64,000 bases of DNA from Coix lacryma-jobi var. lacryma-jobi (GCA_009763385.1 CM019824.1:144591705-144655704); one strand, 5' to 3'. Positions 34,379 through 45,909 are shown, numbered from the stretch's first letter. Program-made: numbers and translations. The notes: generated from the letters alone by a model not told the origin.

Positions 34379-36095
34379 CCCGAGCGGTACCCTTTGTACA
34401 TGGGGAGGCACCAGCTGCTGTTGAGGGGGAGGCCACTTTGGCAAGGGAGGCGCCATGACACATTCAGCGCCAGCACCCGCCTCAGCAGATGATCGGTAGC
34501 ATCCACGAACGCGTCACCTGGTCAAGGCAAATCTCTCACTTTGCTCATACTGCATTTGTTGCTGATTTTGAACCCTGGGATGTTGGACACGCTTTGACGG
34601 ATCCTGATTGGGTCAATGCCATGCATGAGGAGCTTGAGAACTTTGAGAGAAATCAGGTTTGGGTTCTAGTGTCTCCACCTTCTGAGTGTCATCCAATTGG
34701 GACAAAATGGGTTTTCAAAAATAAACAGGGAGAAGATGGCCATGTTGTGAAAAACAAGGCCAGACTCGTAGCCCATGGATATAGTCAGAAGGAGGGGATA
34801 GACTATGAGGAGACATTTGCTCCTGTAGCACGTTTGGAGGCTATTAGGATACTCTTGGCTTTTGCTGCATCCAAAGGTTTCAAACTTTTTCAAATGGATG
34901 TCAAGAGTGCCTTCTTAAACGGCTACATAGAAGAGGAGGTGTATGTTAGACACCCCCCCGGTTTCGAAAATCCCAAGTTTCCAAACCATGTCTTTAAACT
35001 TCACAAAGCTTTGTATGGTTTGAAACAAGCCCCTAGAGCCTGGTATGATAGGTTGAAAACCTTTTTGCTTGCTAAGGGTTTTAAAATGGGATGTGTAGAT
35101 AAAACGCTCTTTCTCCTCAAGCAAGGCACTGATACTCTCTTGGTCCAAATTTACGTGGATGATATCATTTTCGGTGGTTCTTCTCACGCTTTGGTCGCCA
35201 AGTTTGCAGACATTATGAGCAGGGAGTTCGAGATGAGCATGATGGGTGAGTTGACATTTTTCCTCGGGTTGCAAATCAAGCAAACCCGGGAAGGAACGTT
35301 TGTGCACCAGGGCAAGTACACCAGAGATATCCTGAAGAAGTTCGACATGGGTGGGGCCAAGCCTCTTCCAACACCCATGGCGACCACGACGGCCCTGGAT
35401 GCGGATAAGGAGGGAGAAGCAGTGGACCAGAAGGAGTACCGGAGTATGATCGGGTCGCTGCTGTACGTGACGGCGACACGCCCGGACATCCAGTTCGCGG
35501 TGTGCCTCTGCGTGCGCTTTCAGGCGTCGCCGCGCACTTCTCACCGTCAGGCGGTCAAGCGCATTATGAGGTACTTATCCTTCTCTCCAGAATTCGGAAT
35601 TTGTATTCTGCTTCCTCCACCCTTTCCCTTTGCGGTTATTCTGATGCCGATTTTGCTAGTTGCCGTATTGATCGCAAGTCCACTTCTGGGACTTGCCAGT
35701 TTATTGGTTCTTCTCTTGTTTCGTGGTCTTCTCACAAGCAGTCTAGTGTCGCCCAGTCTACCACGGAGGCTGAGTATGTTGCTGCGGCTAGCTGCTGTTC
35801 CCAGTTACTCTGGATGATGGCCACTTTGCGTGATTTTGGTCTGAGCTTTTCTCGTGTTCCATTGCTTTGTGACAGCACGAGTGCGATTAGCATTGCTAAG
35901 AACCCCGTGCTTCACTCGAAGACCAAACACATTGATGTGCGCTTTCATTTTCTGCGAGACCACTATGAGAAGGGTGATATCGACCTTCGCCATGTCGATA
36001 CTCATCATCAGCTTGCTGATATTTTTACCAAGCCTTTGGACCAATCAACCTTTAATCAGTTGAGAGGTGAGCTTGGTGTGTGTTTCCCCTTTTAG
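34379..36095 (+). pseudogene. Sirevirus copy B pol, reverse transcriptase and RNase H
   Basis: Copia reverse transcriptase from about 34489: TKWVFKNK, KARLVAHGYSQ, FQMDVKSAFLNG, LYGLKQAPRAWY and the catalytic YVDDIIFG (about 35152-35175). RNase H follows (YSDADFA, STSGTCQF, STTEAEYVA about 35764-35790, DIFTKPLD near the end). A one-base loss near 35602 (between EFGI and YSASS) puts RNase H in another frame. It copies element RNA into DNA and removes the RNA. The stop is at 36093-36095. Apart from the shift, both domains look well preserved. Confidence 0.88.
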
Positions 36096-37730
36096 ATGAG
36101 GGAAACACTTTGGATTTTGTATGATACACTAACGTTTTGATTTCAGTTGTTTTTGCTTCCTTTTGATTTCTTCGTGCATCTTTTGCATTTTAGCATACGC
36201 TTTTACATTCTGAGCTTCATATGTATAATCTGAAGAATGTAACTATGCTCTGTGTAGTTTTTGCTCTGATGCTTTATGTAGATGTCGTAGCTTATGCTCT
36301 TTCTGATCACTAGTGCATACTATGAGCTGAGCTATTTTTGAATGGTAAATTTAATAATGAACTTAAAACTTAAAAATGTTCACCATTGAGATATGCAACT
36401 AGCATGTGTAGGATGTGTTGAAGTCACATGTGCTTTTCATATATGCTAGGTTGCTATGTCTCTAGTGTTGATTCATTCACTCGCTTGGTATGTCATATTC
36501 TGCTTAAAATCTGAACCAAGTTAAGTGAATTGGAAAGATCGAGATGGGTTTGCTTGTTAGCACCTCACAGTTTCGAGACTGTTTCTCATTGCACTTTGAG
36601 TTAAACTTGAGCTGTGTAGTGTATGACCGAAACTGTTGCCTTAAGCTTCTGATTGCTTATGCATAGGCTTCGCACAGTTGAAAAGTTAGGCAATAACAAG
36701 CATTCAACCTCTCGCAGTCACATGCTGTTTTCTGAACTTGTGTAATTTCACCGCTGCAACTCCGATTAAAATCTGAAATCACAAGTATATGCCTAAATTG
36801 ATATCAGCATGATGTTTGAACTATGCTAGGGGTAGTTCACCTTGTATACATGATTAGCACTTGTTTGAACTTCCTGTCTATACATGTCTTGTGCTATTTT
36901 GATGGTGAATACCTTTTTGGGCTTAAAATTGCTCACATGTTCATATTTCATTCTTAGTGATCAGCTTGAGCCTTTGCTAGCATTCTGTGCATTTTTCTGA
37001 GTCATCAGATCAGAACTCTGTAGAGCATCTTTGCACTCTTTTGAGTATACTCCTGAAGCTCCTAACTTGCATTTTGACTCATTTGCATTTTGGAAGGGGG
37101 AGAACCTCTCTAGTTGGCACTTTTTGTTGGTGCATTTTCTGAGGGGGAGCCTTATTTCTTGATAAGTGCATTTTCAACTAAGGGGGAGAAATTGCAAATC
37201 ATTACCCTCCGTTTCAGCTAAGGGGAGCCTTCCTGGTTGTTTGCACTATTCGAGGGGGAGTTTGTTTCCGATTGAGTCTTTGACATTTTCAATTGGTTTG
37301 GAGCAGTTTGCTAGTTGCGTTGAGCCCTAGCCTCTTTCTTGAGGGACTAGCATTTGCTTTTCAGATTTTCAATTGGTGTCAAACTCTTTTTGGTAACAGT
37401 CGGTATCGAGCTTTCTTTGCTAGTTGTGTTGAGCCTCTGTGCCTCTATCTTGAGGGACTAGCATTTTGCTTCGATATTTTCGATTGGTTTTTGCTAGCGG
37501 TGTTGAGCCTGTTCTACCTCTTCTTGAGGGCTAGCTTTGCTTTGCTTGGTTGCGTCGAGCCGTTGCCCATGTCTTTGGGGACCAAGTTCTTTCGCTCTTT
37601 CCACTTGACCTTCTTCGGCTTTGCTATGCTTTTGGGTCATTTGGTCGAGTTCTCTTTTCTCCTTCTTCCTTCTTCTCTTTCTATTATGATTTGTGTTGGT
37701 AGTTGACAATGCACTCATCAAGGGGGAGAT
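36096..37730 (+). other. Sirevirus copy B 3' non-coding region with six polypurine-type tracts
   Basis: No supported gene. AGGGGGAG-type tracts occur near 37094, 37142, 37181, 37221, 37252 and 37721; the last directly abuts the LTR and is the likely true PPT. Multiple PPTs before the 3' LTR are a known Sirevirus trait. Between 37280 and 37580 a motif like GTTGAGCC...CTTGAGGGACTAGC recurs about four times; the hydrophobic ORF at 37293-37706 is a by-product of it and is not called. Confidence 0.75.
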
Positions 37731-38119
37731 TGCGGATACATGGGTGTATGCCGGGTCTCTGAGTGATGAGTGATTGTCAACTGGGATGATGCTCATGTTC
37801 TTTGGCTTGTGTTGTGCAGGTGTCGAGCACGGATGCAGTGATCAAAGGCGAGGTGAAGGTCAAGTAGAGACGTGCCGTGCCGATGGACCGAGAGTGGCGA
37901 AGGGCGGACGTGAGGCTTGGACTGAGGGACCAGAGGCCCGAGGATCAGCTGTGGTGGCTGGCAGCCTGTGACGACAACAAGTGAAGAAGTGCGGTCATGT
38001 GTTGCCTGAGTCGTGGACTTGGGGACACGTGTCGGTGGACGGGGTGCACGGGAGGTGCATCCCATCTACGACGTCGGTTTGGTGGTAGAGCCAGGGAAAA
38101 ACCATCGGGTGGACAGTTT

Positions 38120-38343
38120 CTAGGTTTGGGCCTCAAAACCTGGGTGCGGATGGTTTCCGAGTTTGGCCACAAAACTCGGGCTGAGGACGGTTTCCAGGTT
38201 TGGGCCTCAAAACCTGGGCGCTGAGGGTTTGCTGAGTTTGGCCTCAAAACTCAGATGCTTGGTGGGCTAGTTTCTCGGTTTGGGCCTCAAAACCGAGGGT
38301 TGGCTGGAAAAGGCTGGTTTCCCGGTTTGGGCCACAAAACCGG
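38120..38343. repeat. Array of six variable hairpins in copy B LTR
   Basis: Modules near 38121, 38158, 38192, 38231, 38274 and 38320 with a GGTTTGGGCC(T/A)CAAAACC-like or GAGTTTGGCC core. Arms: AGGTTT/AAACCT, CCGAGTTT/AAACTCGG, CTGAGTTT/AAACTCAG, CTCGGTTT/AAACCGAG and CCCGGTTT/AAACCGGG. It corresponds to the copy A array in inverse orientation. Confidence 0.85.
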
Positions 38344-39129
38344 GGGTGCAGAGCGAGGGCGGCACGTGGCGGCAATCGGGAGGTTGCGTCGAGGCAACGC
38401 TACGAGTTGTGCGGGCGTGGCCGTCGGATCCACCTACCACCGAGTTGGTCCAGAATAACCTTAGGGTTTAGCTGGTTCGCTCTGTAAGTAGTTAGGGGTA
38501 GAGTGGGAATTAGGAATAGGTTAGAATTAGGATAAATTGGGGGAGACACCCACCTCCCCATTTATCTCAGTTAGTCATCCCTGCCATTTGCTCTTTGCTT
38601 CTAGGGTTTCCTGCTCTCCCAATCCCCTGCTGTAGCTAGCTGAGATCCGCAAAGAACCATACCTCTATGTACTGGAGATTTTGAGGAAGTGAGGCCGTAA
38701 CCTCACTGTTGTAGCGTGTGGTAGCCACACGGATGCAGATCGATGTGTTGATTTGCGTTTTGTTCGTGTTCTTCGTTTCTCCGCGATTTTCCCGTCACTC
38801 GATCTCTCTCTCCCGTGCGTCTTTGCAAAATCCGTTTGAATCATCTTGTTCGTATTTGAAAGGAGATCATTTCCACCGAAGGAATTTATCTATCTCCTTA
38901 CAAACAAGTAGATCGGGTTGATTTCGTTTTCGTGGCACTTTTCGGTTCATCCTCCTTCCCTTTTGATTTCCCTGTGATTGACTCAATTTGAGCGGATGTT
39001 TTCATGGGGATAGTCTCCTAACTACTCCGTGATCATCCTCTCCAAGTTTGGGAACGTGGGATTTTGATTTGAATCGATTTGGAGAAGATTTGGGAGAAGG
39101 GCGATCAAAATCGCCCTCCCTGAGTGACC

Positions 39130-39390
39130 GCGGACAGTCCGCCACTCAGGGCGCGGACAGTCCGCGCGTCGAGGACGAGCCAGAACAGTGGCACTGTTCT
39201 TCGGCTGATTTGGCTTTTGTGTGAACGACGGACAGTCCACAGTTCAAAGCCGCGGACAGTCCGGGAACGTCCAGGAGACTTGCAGCAGCACTTCGGTTTT
39301 GCTCATCTGGCCGGCGGACAGTCCGCGACCTGAGCCCGGACAGTCCGCCACTGGGCAGACAGTCCGTGACCGTGCTGGCGGACAGTCCGG
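39130..39390. repeat. Cluster of CGGACAGTCCG palindromes in copy B LTR
   Basis: Eight copies or near-copies, at about 39130, 39153, 39231, 39252, 39314, 39337, 39356 and 39379. Confidence 0.85.
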
Positions 39391-39803
39391 GAATCAGCTG
39401 TTTGCTTTGGTTTAGTGCGTTTGCTCTCCCGGCTTGTTCGCTTGGTTTCCGGACTTCTCATTTGGCCCTAGAGTTGACCAAGGAACCTCTCTAGGTATCT
39501 TTGCTACTTGTTAGCATAGGTATTTAGGAGTTTCTCGACGTAGCCGTCAATCTACGTTCGGGACTTGGTTTTTGGGGTGGTGTTCGAGCCGGAGCTTTTG
39601 GTGTTTCGTTTGCTATCTTCTTGTGGTGCCTCGCTGTGATCCTAGGGATCATCCACCCTCTTCCAAGGGTCGTGGGCATCACGGTTTCAGTCGCAGTTTC
39701 TCGGGGTTGATTTTGGGACATTTGGCCAAAGTTTCGAGAGAAATTTTTGAGCTCCCATTCACCCCTCCTCTGGTCGCCTTGCTAGTGCTTTCTCGGTCCT
39801 TCA

Positions 39804-40703
39804 ATCTGCCGCTTCATTCGGCCAATCATGTCAGAAGATCGAACACATATATCGCCAGAGCCTATTATATGTATTGCATAGTGGATTGCTTCTTCTATAA
39901 TGCAAAAGCAGAACAAGTAGGGAAGAGAAGGCAAGTTCATCATATGGAATTAGATCACATCAGATTAGAAATTGCCAATTAGCTTTAGTTAGTGTTGGGT
40001 GCTTGGTTTTGCACTGCAAGAATGGAAGAGAAGGAACACCTTCGGGGCGCTTCATCATGGTGATCGAAACCCTGGGACTCTATCCCAGTGGCGGTGCCCC
40101 AGCGCGTGGTACGCTACTCGCCGACTGCTTCGCGGGCACACGACGGCTTCGCCATATCCCGTCGCCAGCATCACTACAGGTAGGGCCATCGCATGCGAAT
40201 CGGAGGGCACCGTCCCCATCGAATTCGCCCTGCTCGAGCCGGATTGGAGTGCCACCATACCAGATCTGGCGTCATCGACGAGCGCGTGGCGTACGGCGGC
40301 GCGTGGCAGGGGTCGCGGTGATGGCCAAGTGCGCCTGGTCGAGGGGAGTGGTGGGAGCAAGGAGCGCCCGAGCGGGGCCGGAGTGGGGGCGGATCGGGAT
40401 CGGGAGCCGGGCGGAGCGCGTGGGGGTGGCGCGGCGTCCGGGCGGTGGGGCCGGCAGGTGGGGGGAGGGCGCGACGTCTGGGTGAGGGGCACATCGTCCG
40501 GGAGCCGGGCGGAGGGCGTGGGGGCGGCGCGGCGTCCGAGCGAGAAGGTGGGGTGGGTGGGGGCGTCCGGGAGCCAAGCAAGGAGGTGGGGGAGGGGGCG
40601 GCAGGAGGTCGCGGCCGGGCGACGGTTTTGCAAGTCGCAAGGGAGATGAGTGTCGGGCGGGGCGATACAGTGACTATGACGATAGCATCTGGGTCTTGTG
40701 GTA
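39804..40703. other. Unassigned DNA between Sirevirus B and a Helitron-like end
   Basis: This is the stretch B inserted into. 39804-40020 is AT-rich with no recognisable coding. 40030-40650 is very GC-rich, with overlapping ORFs on both strands that translate to low-complexity Pro/Arg/Gly protein; I recognise no domain and do not call a gene. Confidence 0.5.
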
Positions 40704-40730
40704 CTAGTAGTGCTCGTGCGTTGCAACGGG
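40704..40730 (-). mobile_element. Helitron-like 3' terminus
   Basis: The minus strand reads CCCGTTGCAACGCACGAG then CACTACTAG, ending at 40704 with CTAG followed by T (A at 40703 on plus). A small hairpin CGTTGCAACG (40719-40728) precedes the end. This resembles the known grass Helitron 3' end (CGTTGCAA..GCACG..CTAG, inserted between A and T). The body would extend rightward; I could not find the 5' TC end. Confidence 0.55.
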
Positions 40731-41614
40731 AGACATGGTTACAGTATGTGATGGTGCTCTCACACCCATTCCACAGTGACGGATGATATCACCACTACAA
40801 TCTCATGGATTGGACAAGATAGTTTTAAGACATGTATATATAGTTGCCAGTTGAATTTACATAAGAATTCCATATATGTTCGCTCTAGGGGAAATATGCA
40901 AAACAATTTAAAAGGTCTTGCACCTGTACAATGTTATGAATATGACAAAACAAAAGGCTAAGTAGCTACCCAATTTGAATTTGAAATTACGGTGGTAGCA
41001 TCTATCAGCACCGTCAGATTTGCATATTGCAAGTACAATCTGAATATTGCTTGGCTTGCACCTGTACAAAATTGAAACACGCATAAGATGCAATGTAATT
41101 AACATTTAAAAATAAACATCCACTGGTCATTGTATAGTATGATTGAAACCGTTTTAATTTTCAAGATACTATATTGTAGTAGCTAAGAAACAACACTTGT
41201 TGGACAATGAACAGATCTTCACTGAATTCTCAACGCACTCTGAGAATGAAAAATACAAGTGACCAAGTTTATAACTACAGTGTTTTTCATTCATTTCAAG
41301 AAAAAAATCGCAAGCAATCAAGCATTACTACCAAGGTTTTTGACCTGTTCATGCACTTATTAATGGTAGCTTCTTTTTATTCATTCAGCTGTTCTATGAG
41401 CAGTTTATAATTGTATTAGATGTGTGGTTCTTGAAAGTTCTAAGTGGAAGGCACCTATAGTGACCTCAGGATCTAACTGTTCATTGTATCCTTTTCTATG
41501 CAGATCACTTGCAAGCCAAACTGGTAGAGTTCTAATTGGTACCAATTGTACTTCATCTCCTATTTGGGCTGATTTCAGATTTTGGTAGCGATTGGTTTTA
41601 TTTTACTGCCAGAT
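40731..41614. other. Unassigned AT-rich DNA, possibly Helitron body
   Basis: No ORF of note and no repeat recognised. It may be non-autonomous Helitron interior or captured intron-like sequence; nothing in it decides this. Confidence 0.4.
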
Positions 41615-41962
41615 TGTCACGGCTAGTGGGTGATGGTGTGATGAATCCAGGGAATAAAGAGCTTGAGGCTTGACACATGCAAAAGAAAATATAATACTAT
41701 AATCCACCTCTTGAAACAGAAGGTAGAAACAAATAATAACAGGAACTACAACACTGCAATGAATTATAAGAGTGTTGCCATCTAGAGATCGCATTTGTCT
41801 GCTTCTTAGGGGTCTTTGTCCAACCTTTCTGAGCCCAAAGAACCATTTGACATCTGCTCATGGGTCTTTATCCAGCCATTGGATTATTGGGCTTACCCTA
41901 GATGGCTAGCATATTGTAGCTATTACATGGGCCTCATGGGCCTAAACTCATATACTCCAACA
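41615..41962 (-). repeat. Copia C 3' LTR (about 350 bp)
   Basis: The inner end is clear: the minus strand reads TGTTGGAGTATATGAG right after the run of seven G at 41963-41969. The outer end at 41615 (TGTCACGG) is a guess, because the partner LTR is not in the window. Confidence 0.55.
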
Positions 41963-41972
41963 CCCCCCCGCA
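41963..41972 (-). other. Copia C polypurine tract
   Basis: The minus strand reads TTGCGGGGGGG directly before the LTR. Confidence 0.7.
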
Positions 41973-42050
41973 ATCTGAACTACCGGCGCAGGGGAGTTTC
42001 AAGACTGAGCACAAAAAGAAGTGCAACACACGAGCCCCCCACAGACTCAA

Positions 42051-45000
42051 CTAGCCACTAGTGATGTTGAGGCTGGAGCGAAACTCGGAGAACGTCGAGG
42101 ACGGGAGGCCCTTGGTGAAGATGTCAGCAAACTGAGAGGTGGTTGGGACGTGGAGAACTCGAACATCTCCGATGGCCACCCGATCACGGACAAAGTGGAG
42201 GTCGATCTCCACATGCTTGGTCCGCTGGTGCTGAACGGGGTTGGTGGAGAGGTACACCGCGCTGACGTTGTCGCAGTAGACCAACGTGCTCCGGGTCAGA
42301 GGACTGTGGAGCTCGCCAAGGAGCTGCCGGAGCCAGGAGGCCTCAACCACGCCGTTAGCAACAGCGCTGTACTCCGCCTCGGCACTGGAGCGGGAGACCA
42401 CCGGCTGGCGCTTGGACGACCAAGACACCAGGTTGCCGCCGAGGAAGACAGCATAGCCGGAGGTGGACCGGCGAGTGTCCGGACACCCGGCCCAATCAGC
42501 GTCGGTGTAGACCACGAGCTCGGTGGAGGCAGACTGGTGGAGGAGCAAGCCATAGTCGACAGTGCCGCGGAGGTAGCGAAGGAGGCGCTTGAGAGCCGTG
42601 AGGTGAGGCTCACGTGGATCATGCATATGGAGGCAGATCTGCTGAAGTGCATATGTGATGTCCGGGCGGGTGAAGGTGAGGTACTGAAGCGCCCCTGCAA
42701 GACTCCTGTATGCAGTGGGATCAGTAACTACGGTACCCGCGGTCTCTGATAGCTTGGCCTGAGTGTCAACTAGGATGGAGCAGGGCTTGCAGTCAGTCAT
42801 CCCAGCGCGCTCCAGGATATCAAGAGTGTACTGCCGCTAGTGAAGAAAATGACCCCCTGGACGAGTCTCAACGGTGACCCCGAGGAAGTGATGGAGCACA
42901 CCGAGATCCTTCATCGCAAACTCCTGCTGAAGAGAGGTGATGATACGTCGCAGCAGAGTCGGGCTGGACGCCATGAGCACAATATCATCAACATAGAGCA
43001 GCAGATAAGCAGTCTCCCCGCCGTGGTGATATATGAATAGAGAAGTATCTGACTTGGCCTCCACAAATCTCAGGGTAAGCAGAAAGGCAGCAAACCGAGA
43101 GTACCAGGCCTGAGGAGCCTGCTTGAGACCGTAGAGTGACTTGTTGAGGCGGCAGACCAGATCAGGGCGAGTAGAGTCAGCAAATCCCATCGGCTGACTG
43201 TAGTAGACTGTCTCAGCAAGTGTCTCGTGGAGAAAAGCATTCTTGACGTCCAGCTAATGCACGGGCCAGGAGCGAGAGAGAGACAGTGAGAGAACCGTGC
43301 GGACTGTAGCTGGCTTCACCACGGGACTGAACGTCTCGTCATAGTCAACTCCAGGCCGCTGAGTGAAACCCCGAAGTACCCAGCGAGCCTTGTACCGCTC
43401 AAGAGTGCCATCAGCCCGGCGCTTGTGTGTCCATATCCACTTGCCGGTGACGACATTGGAGCCAGGAGGACGGGGCAGCAGATCCCAGGTCTGGTTGGCG
43501 AGAAGAGCCGCGTACTCCTCCTCCATCGCACGACGCCAGTGAGGGTCGGCCAGGGCGTCGCGCACGGAAGAGGGTACCGGAGGGACCCGCGTCTCGCCGT
43601 GCGTCGCGGCAAGAGCCCGAGGCCGCAACACCCCTGCCGCATGCCGCGTCACCATGGGGGTGAACATGACGCGGGTGGCGGTGAAGAATAGGAGGTGGTA
43701 CATGGGCGACGCGACCCAGGCAGCCCGCGGCGGTGGAGGCGGCGGCGTAGGCGTCGACGGTGGAGAGGTGGCCACGGGAGGAGACCGAGGTGGCGACGAT
43801 GGTGACGGAGCCAGCACCGGGGGCGGTGGGGCCGCCTGCGCACGGCACTGGTAGACACGCACCGGCTGGGCGAAGCGCGCGGGAGGGACCGCAGGCGCCG
43901 GACCCGCGTCGGGCGCAAGGTCGGGTGCAGCCCCGGGGAACGTGGCCGCCGGACCGGCGCACGGCGCAGGGTCCGGCGTAGCTCCAGAGGGCGGGAAGCC
44001 AGGGCAGGATCCCGAAGGAGGGCGCGGTGGAGCAGCCCCGGAGTACGGCGAGCCGGGGCACGTGCCCGACGGAGGGCACGGGAGTGCAGGAGAGCCGGAG
44101 CACGATCCCGGCGGAGCGCGTGGAGGACCTGCAGGGTAAAACAGTAAAGGTGGCTGGACCACCGCGTTAGTGGGAAACAAGGAGGAGAGGTCAAGGTCGG
44201 AGGTGGGAGGTGGTGTGGAGGTGGGAGGAGAGGTGGTGGTAGAGAAGGGAAAGTCGGCCTCGTCGAACACAACGTGTCGAGAAATGAGGACGCGACGAGA
44301 GGAGAGGTCAAAGCAATGGTACCCCTTGTGATCCAGGGAGTACCCGAGGAAGACACACCGCGTCGACCGGGGCGCCAACTTGTGAGGAGCAGTGGCAATG
44401 GTGTTAGGGTAACACGCACACCCGAAGACACGGAGATGGTCGTAGCGAGGAGGGGTACCAAAGAGAGCGTGGTGAGGAGTGGGAGCGGGACAGGCAGCGG
44501 AAGGTAAACGGTTGAGGAGGTAGGTGGAGGTGTGAAGACCCTCAGCCCAGAAGCGGGCAGAAAGAGAGGCCTGCAAGAGGAGGGTTCAGATGGTGTCGTT
44601 GGTGGTGCGAATCATGCGCTCGGCCTTGCCGTTCTGGGAGGAGGTGTAGGGGCACGACATGCGCAACTGCATGCTGTGAGAGAGGAAAAAGGCACAAGAC
44701 GTGGAGTTATCGAACTCACGCCCGTTGTCACACTGAACGGCCTTGATGGTGAGGCCGAATTGAGTGGACACCCAGGCAAAGAAGTGGAGGAGCGTGGAGA
44801 AAGTGTCAGACTTGGCACGAAGAGGAAAAGTCCAGGAATAGTGAGAGAAATCATCCACTAGCACAAGATAGTATTTGTAGCCAGAGATGCTAGGGACAGG
44901 AGATGTCCACAGATCGTAATGGACAAGGTCAAAGATATGGGCCACATGGGAAGAGGAAGTAGGAAAAGGAAGACGAACATGTCGGCCCAGTTGGCACGCA

Positions 45001-45500
45001 TGACACAAATGCTCATTGCGAGCTCAAGTACATGGTATGGCAGAGCTACGATGAAGCTGTGTCAAGGCATCGCCGCCAGGGTGACCAAGGCAACGGTGCC
45101 AAGTCGTAGAGGAGGTGGTGGTGGCAAAAGCAGCTGACAGAGGGGCAGGTGAGGACCATGGAGCAGAAGTAGGAAACCGAAGAGTGTAAAGGGGCCCCGT
45201 GCTGTCACAGCGGAGAAGAGGACGCTGGGAAGCTAAATCCTTTACGGTGAGACCAGAAGGGTCGAATTCAACCGAACAGGAGTTGTCAGCTGTGAAACAA
45301 CGAATAGAAAGAAGGTTGTGAACCATATTGGGAGCAACCGGGACATCGGGAAGAAGAAAGGAGCCATGAGTGTCAGCGGCACCCACAGACGTGACCGGAA
45401 GACAAGAGCCATTCGCGACCATGATGGACGAAGGGTGAGTTGAAGAGGGTGGGTGACGGACCAGGATGTCAGAGATATCATCAGAAGATGATCCTTCCGA
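42051..45500 (-). pseudogene. Copia C pol (GAG-pre-integrase, integrase, RT, RNase H), four stops, no frameshift
   Basis: Five open stretches all lie in one frame. Order on the minus strand: GAG-pre-integrase (to about 45024), integrase core (CHACQLGRHV, LVLVDDFSHYSW, CDNGREF, NGKAERMIRT; 44586-45008), a proline-rich linker (about 43620-44250), RT with WIWTHKRRADG and YVDDIVLM (about 42960-43000), and RNase H (YTDADWAG, SAEAEYSA, DIFTKGLP). Stops: TGA 45024-45026, TGA 44586-44588, TAG 43254-43256, TAG 42837-42839. At 43254 the family has VHQLDVKNAFL, at 42837 LHQRQY, so CAG-to-TAG; the TGAs fit CGA (Arg). Dead as it stands. Confidence 0.88.
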
Positions 45501-45507
45501 CTAATCC

Positions 45508-45889
45508 TGGATGGCATTGGAGATCCGAAGACTTGATACGAAGCATATTTGGATTAGGACTCTTATTATAGCCTAGTTGAGTTTTTAAAGGAAGTCTTGT
45601 AATTAGAATATGACTCCTCTGATGTAATCGACTAGGACTCGGTCTACGCTATGCTTCACCCGGATATATATGGGGAAGCAGGTGAGGGCTCTAGAGACAA
45701 TCGAACATTGAATCATAATCATACACAAGGCACACGCCGCACTGGACATAAGGTATTACGCTATTCAGCGGCCTGAACCTATATAAATCGCTGTCCCTGT
45801 GTACTCGCCGAGTCCTACGAACGCCGATCCCCACCGAACAAATCGTCTGAGATTACTCAAGACGAGTTGTCGGTTAACAAACACTGATA
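45508..45889 (+). repeat. Element D 5' LTR (about 380 bp, ends approximate)
   Basis: Inferred from the PBS just downstream and from the end of Copia C coding near 45500. A TATATATGG box lies at about 45665-45672 and another TATATAAAT near 45778-45786. The right end reads GATA two bases before the PBS, where CA would be expected. No partner LTR is in the window. Confidence 0.5.
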
Positions 45890-45891
45890 GC

Positions 45892-45909
45892 TGGCGCGCC
45901 AGGTAGGGG
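45892..45909 (+). other. Element D primer-binding site
   Basis: TGGCGCGCCAGGTAGGGG, the form common in Tat-clade Gypsy elements of grasses. I do not assign the tRNA. Confidence 0.7.

Larger units (their letters stand above)
18836..39803 (+). mobile_element. Sirevirus copy B, 3' half, split by G2
   Basis: Plus-strand Copia element of the same family as copy A. The visible part starts in mid-gag (18836), runs through protease and integrase (19027-20490), is interrupted by G2 (20491-34373), resumes with reverse transcriptase and RNase H (34379-36095), a long 3' region with six purine tracts, and the 3' LTR (37731-39803). The 5' LTR and most of gag should lie left of the window beyond copy A. 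It is disabled by a stop, at least two frameshifts and two insertions. Confidence 0.85.
37731..39803 (+). repeat. Sirevirus copy B 3' LTR (2.07 kb)
   Basis: TGCGGATACATGGG (37731) to CTCGGTCCTTCA (39803), inverted match to the copy A LTR ends. Contains a six-hairpin array (38120-38343) and eight CGGACAGTCCG-type palindromes (39130-39390). ATCTG after 39803 would be one copy of its duplication; the other lies outside the window. Confidence 0.88.
41615..45505 (-). mobile_element. C: Copia element, 3' part, cut by element D
   Basis: Minus-strand Copia element: 3' LTR (about 41615-41962), PPT and pol (42051-about 45500). The gag and 5' LTR are absent here and may lie right of element D outside the window. 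The protein style suggests the Retrofit/Hopscotch (Ale) group; this is a weak inference. Right boundary approximate. Confidence 0.75.

Noticed and set aside
37293..37706. 137-residue hydrophobic ORF as an env-like gene of Sirevirus B
   Set aside because: It is produced by about four imperfect repeats of one short segment; no signal peptide plus ectodomain pattern, and it sits among the PPT tracts.
40030..40726. Possible host gene exon in the GC-rich island
   Set aside because: ORFs exist on both strands but none has a recognisable domain or splice context; composition alone can explain them.
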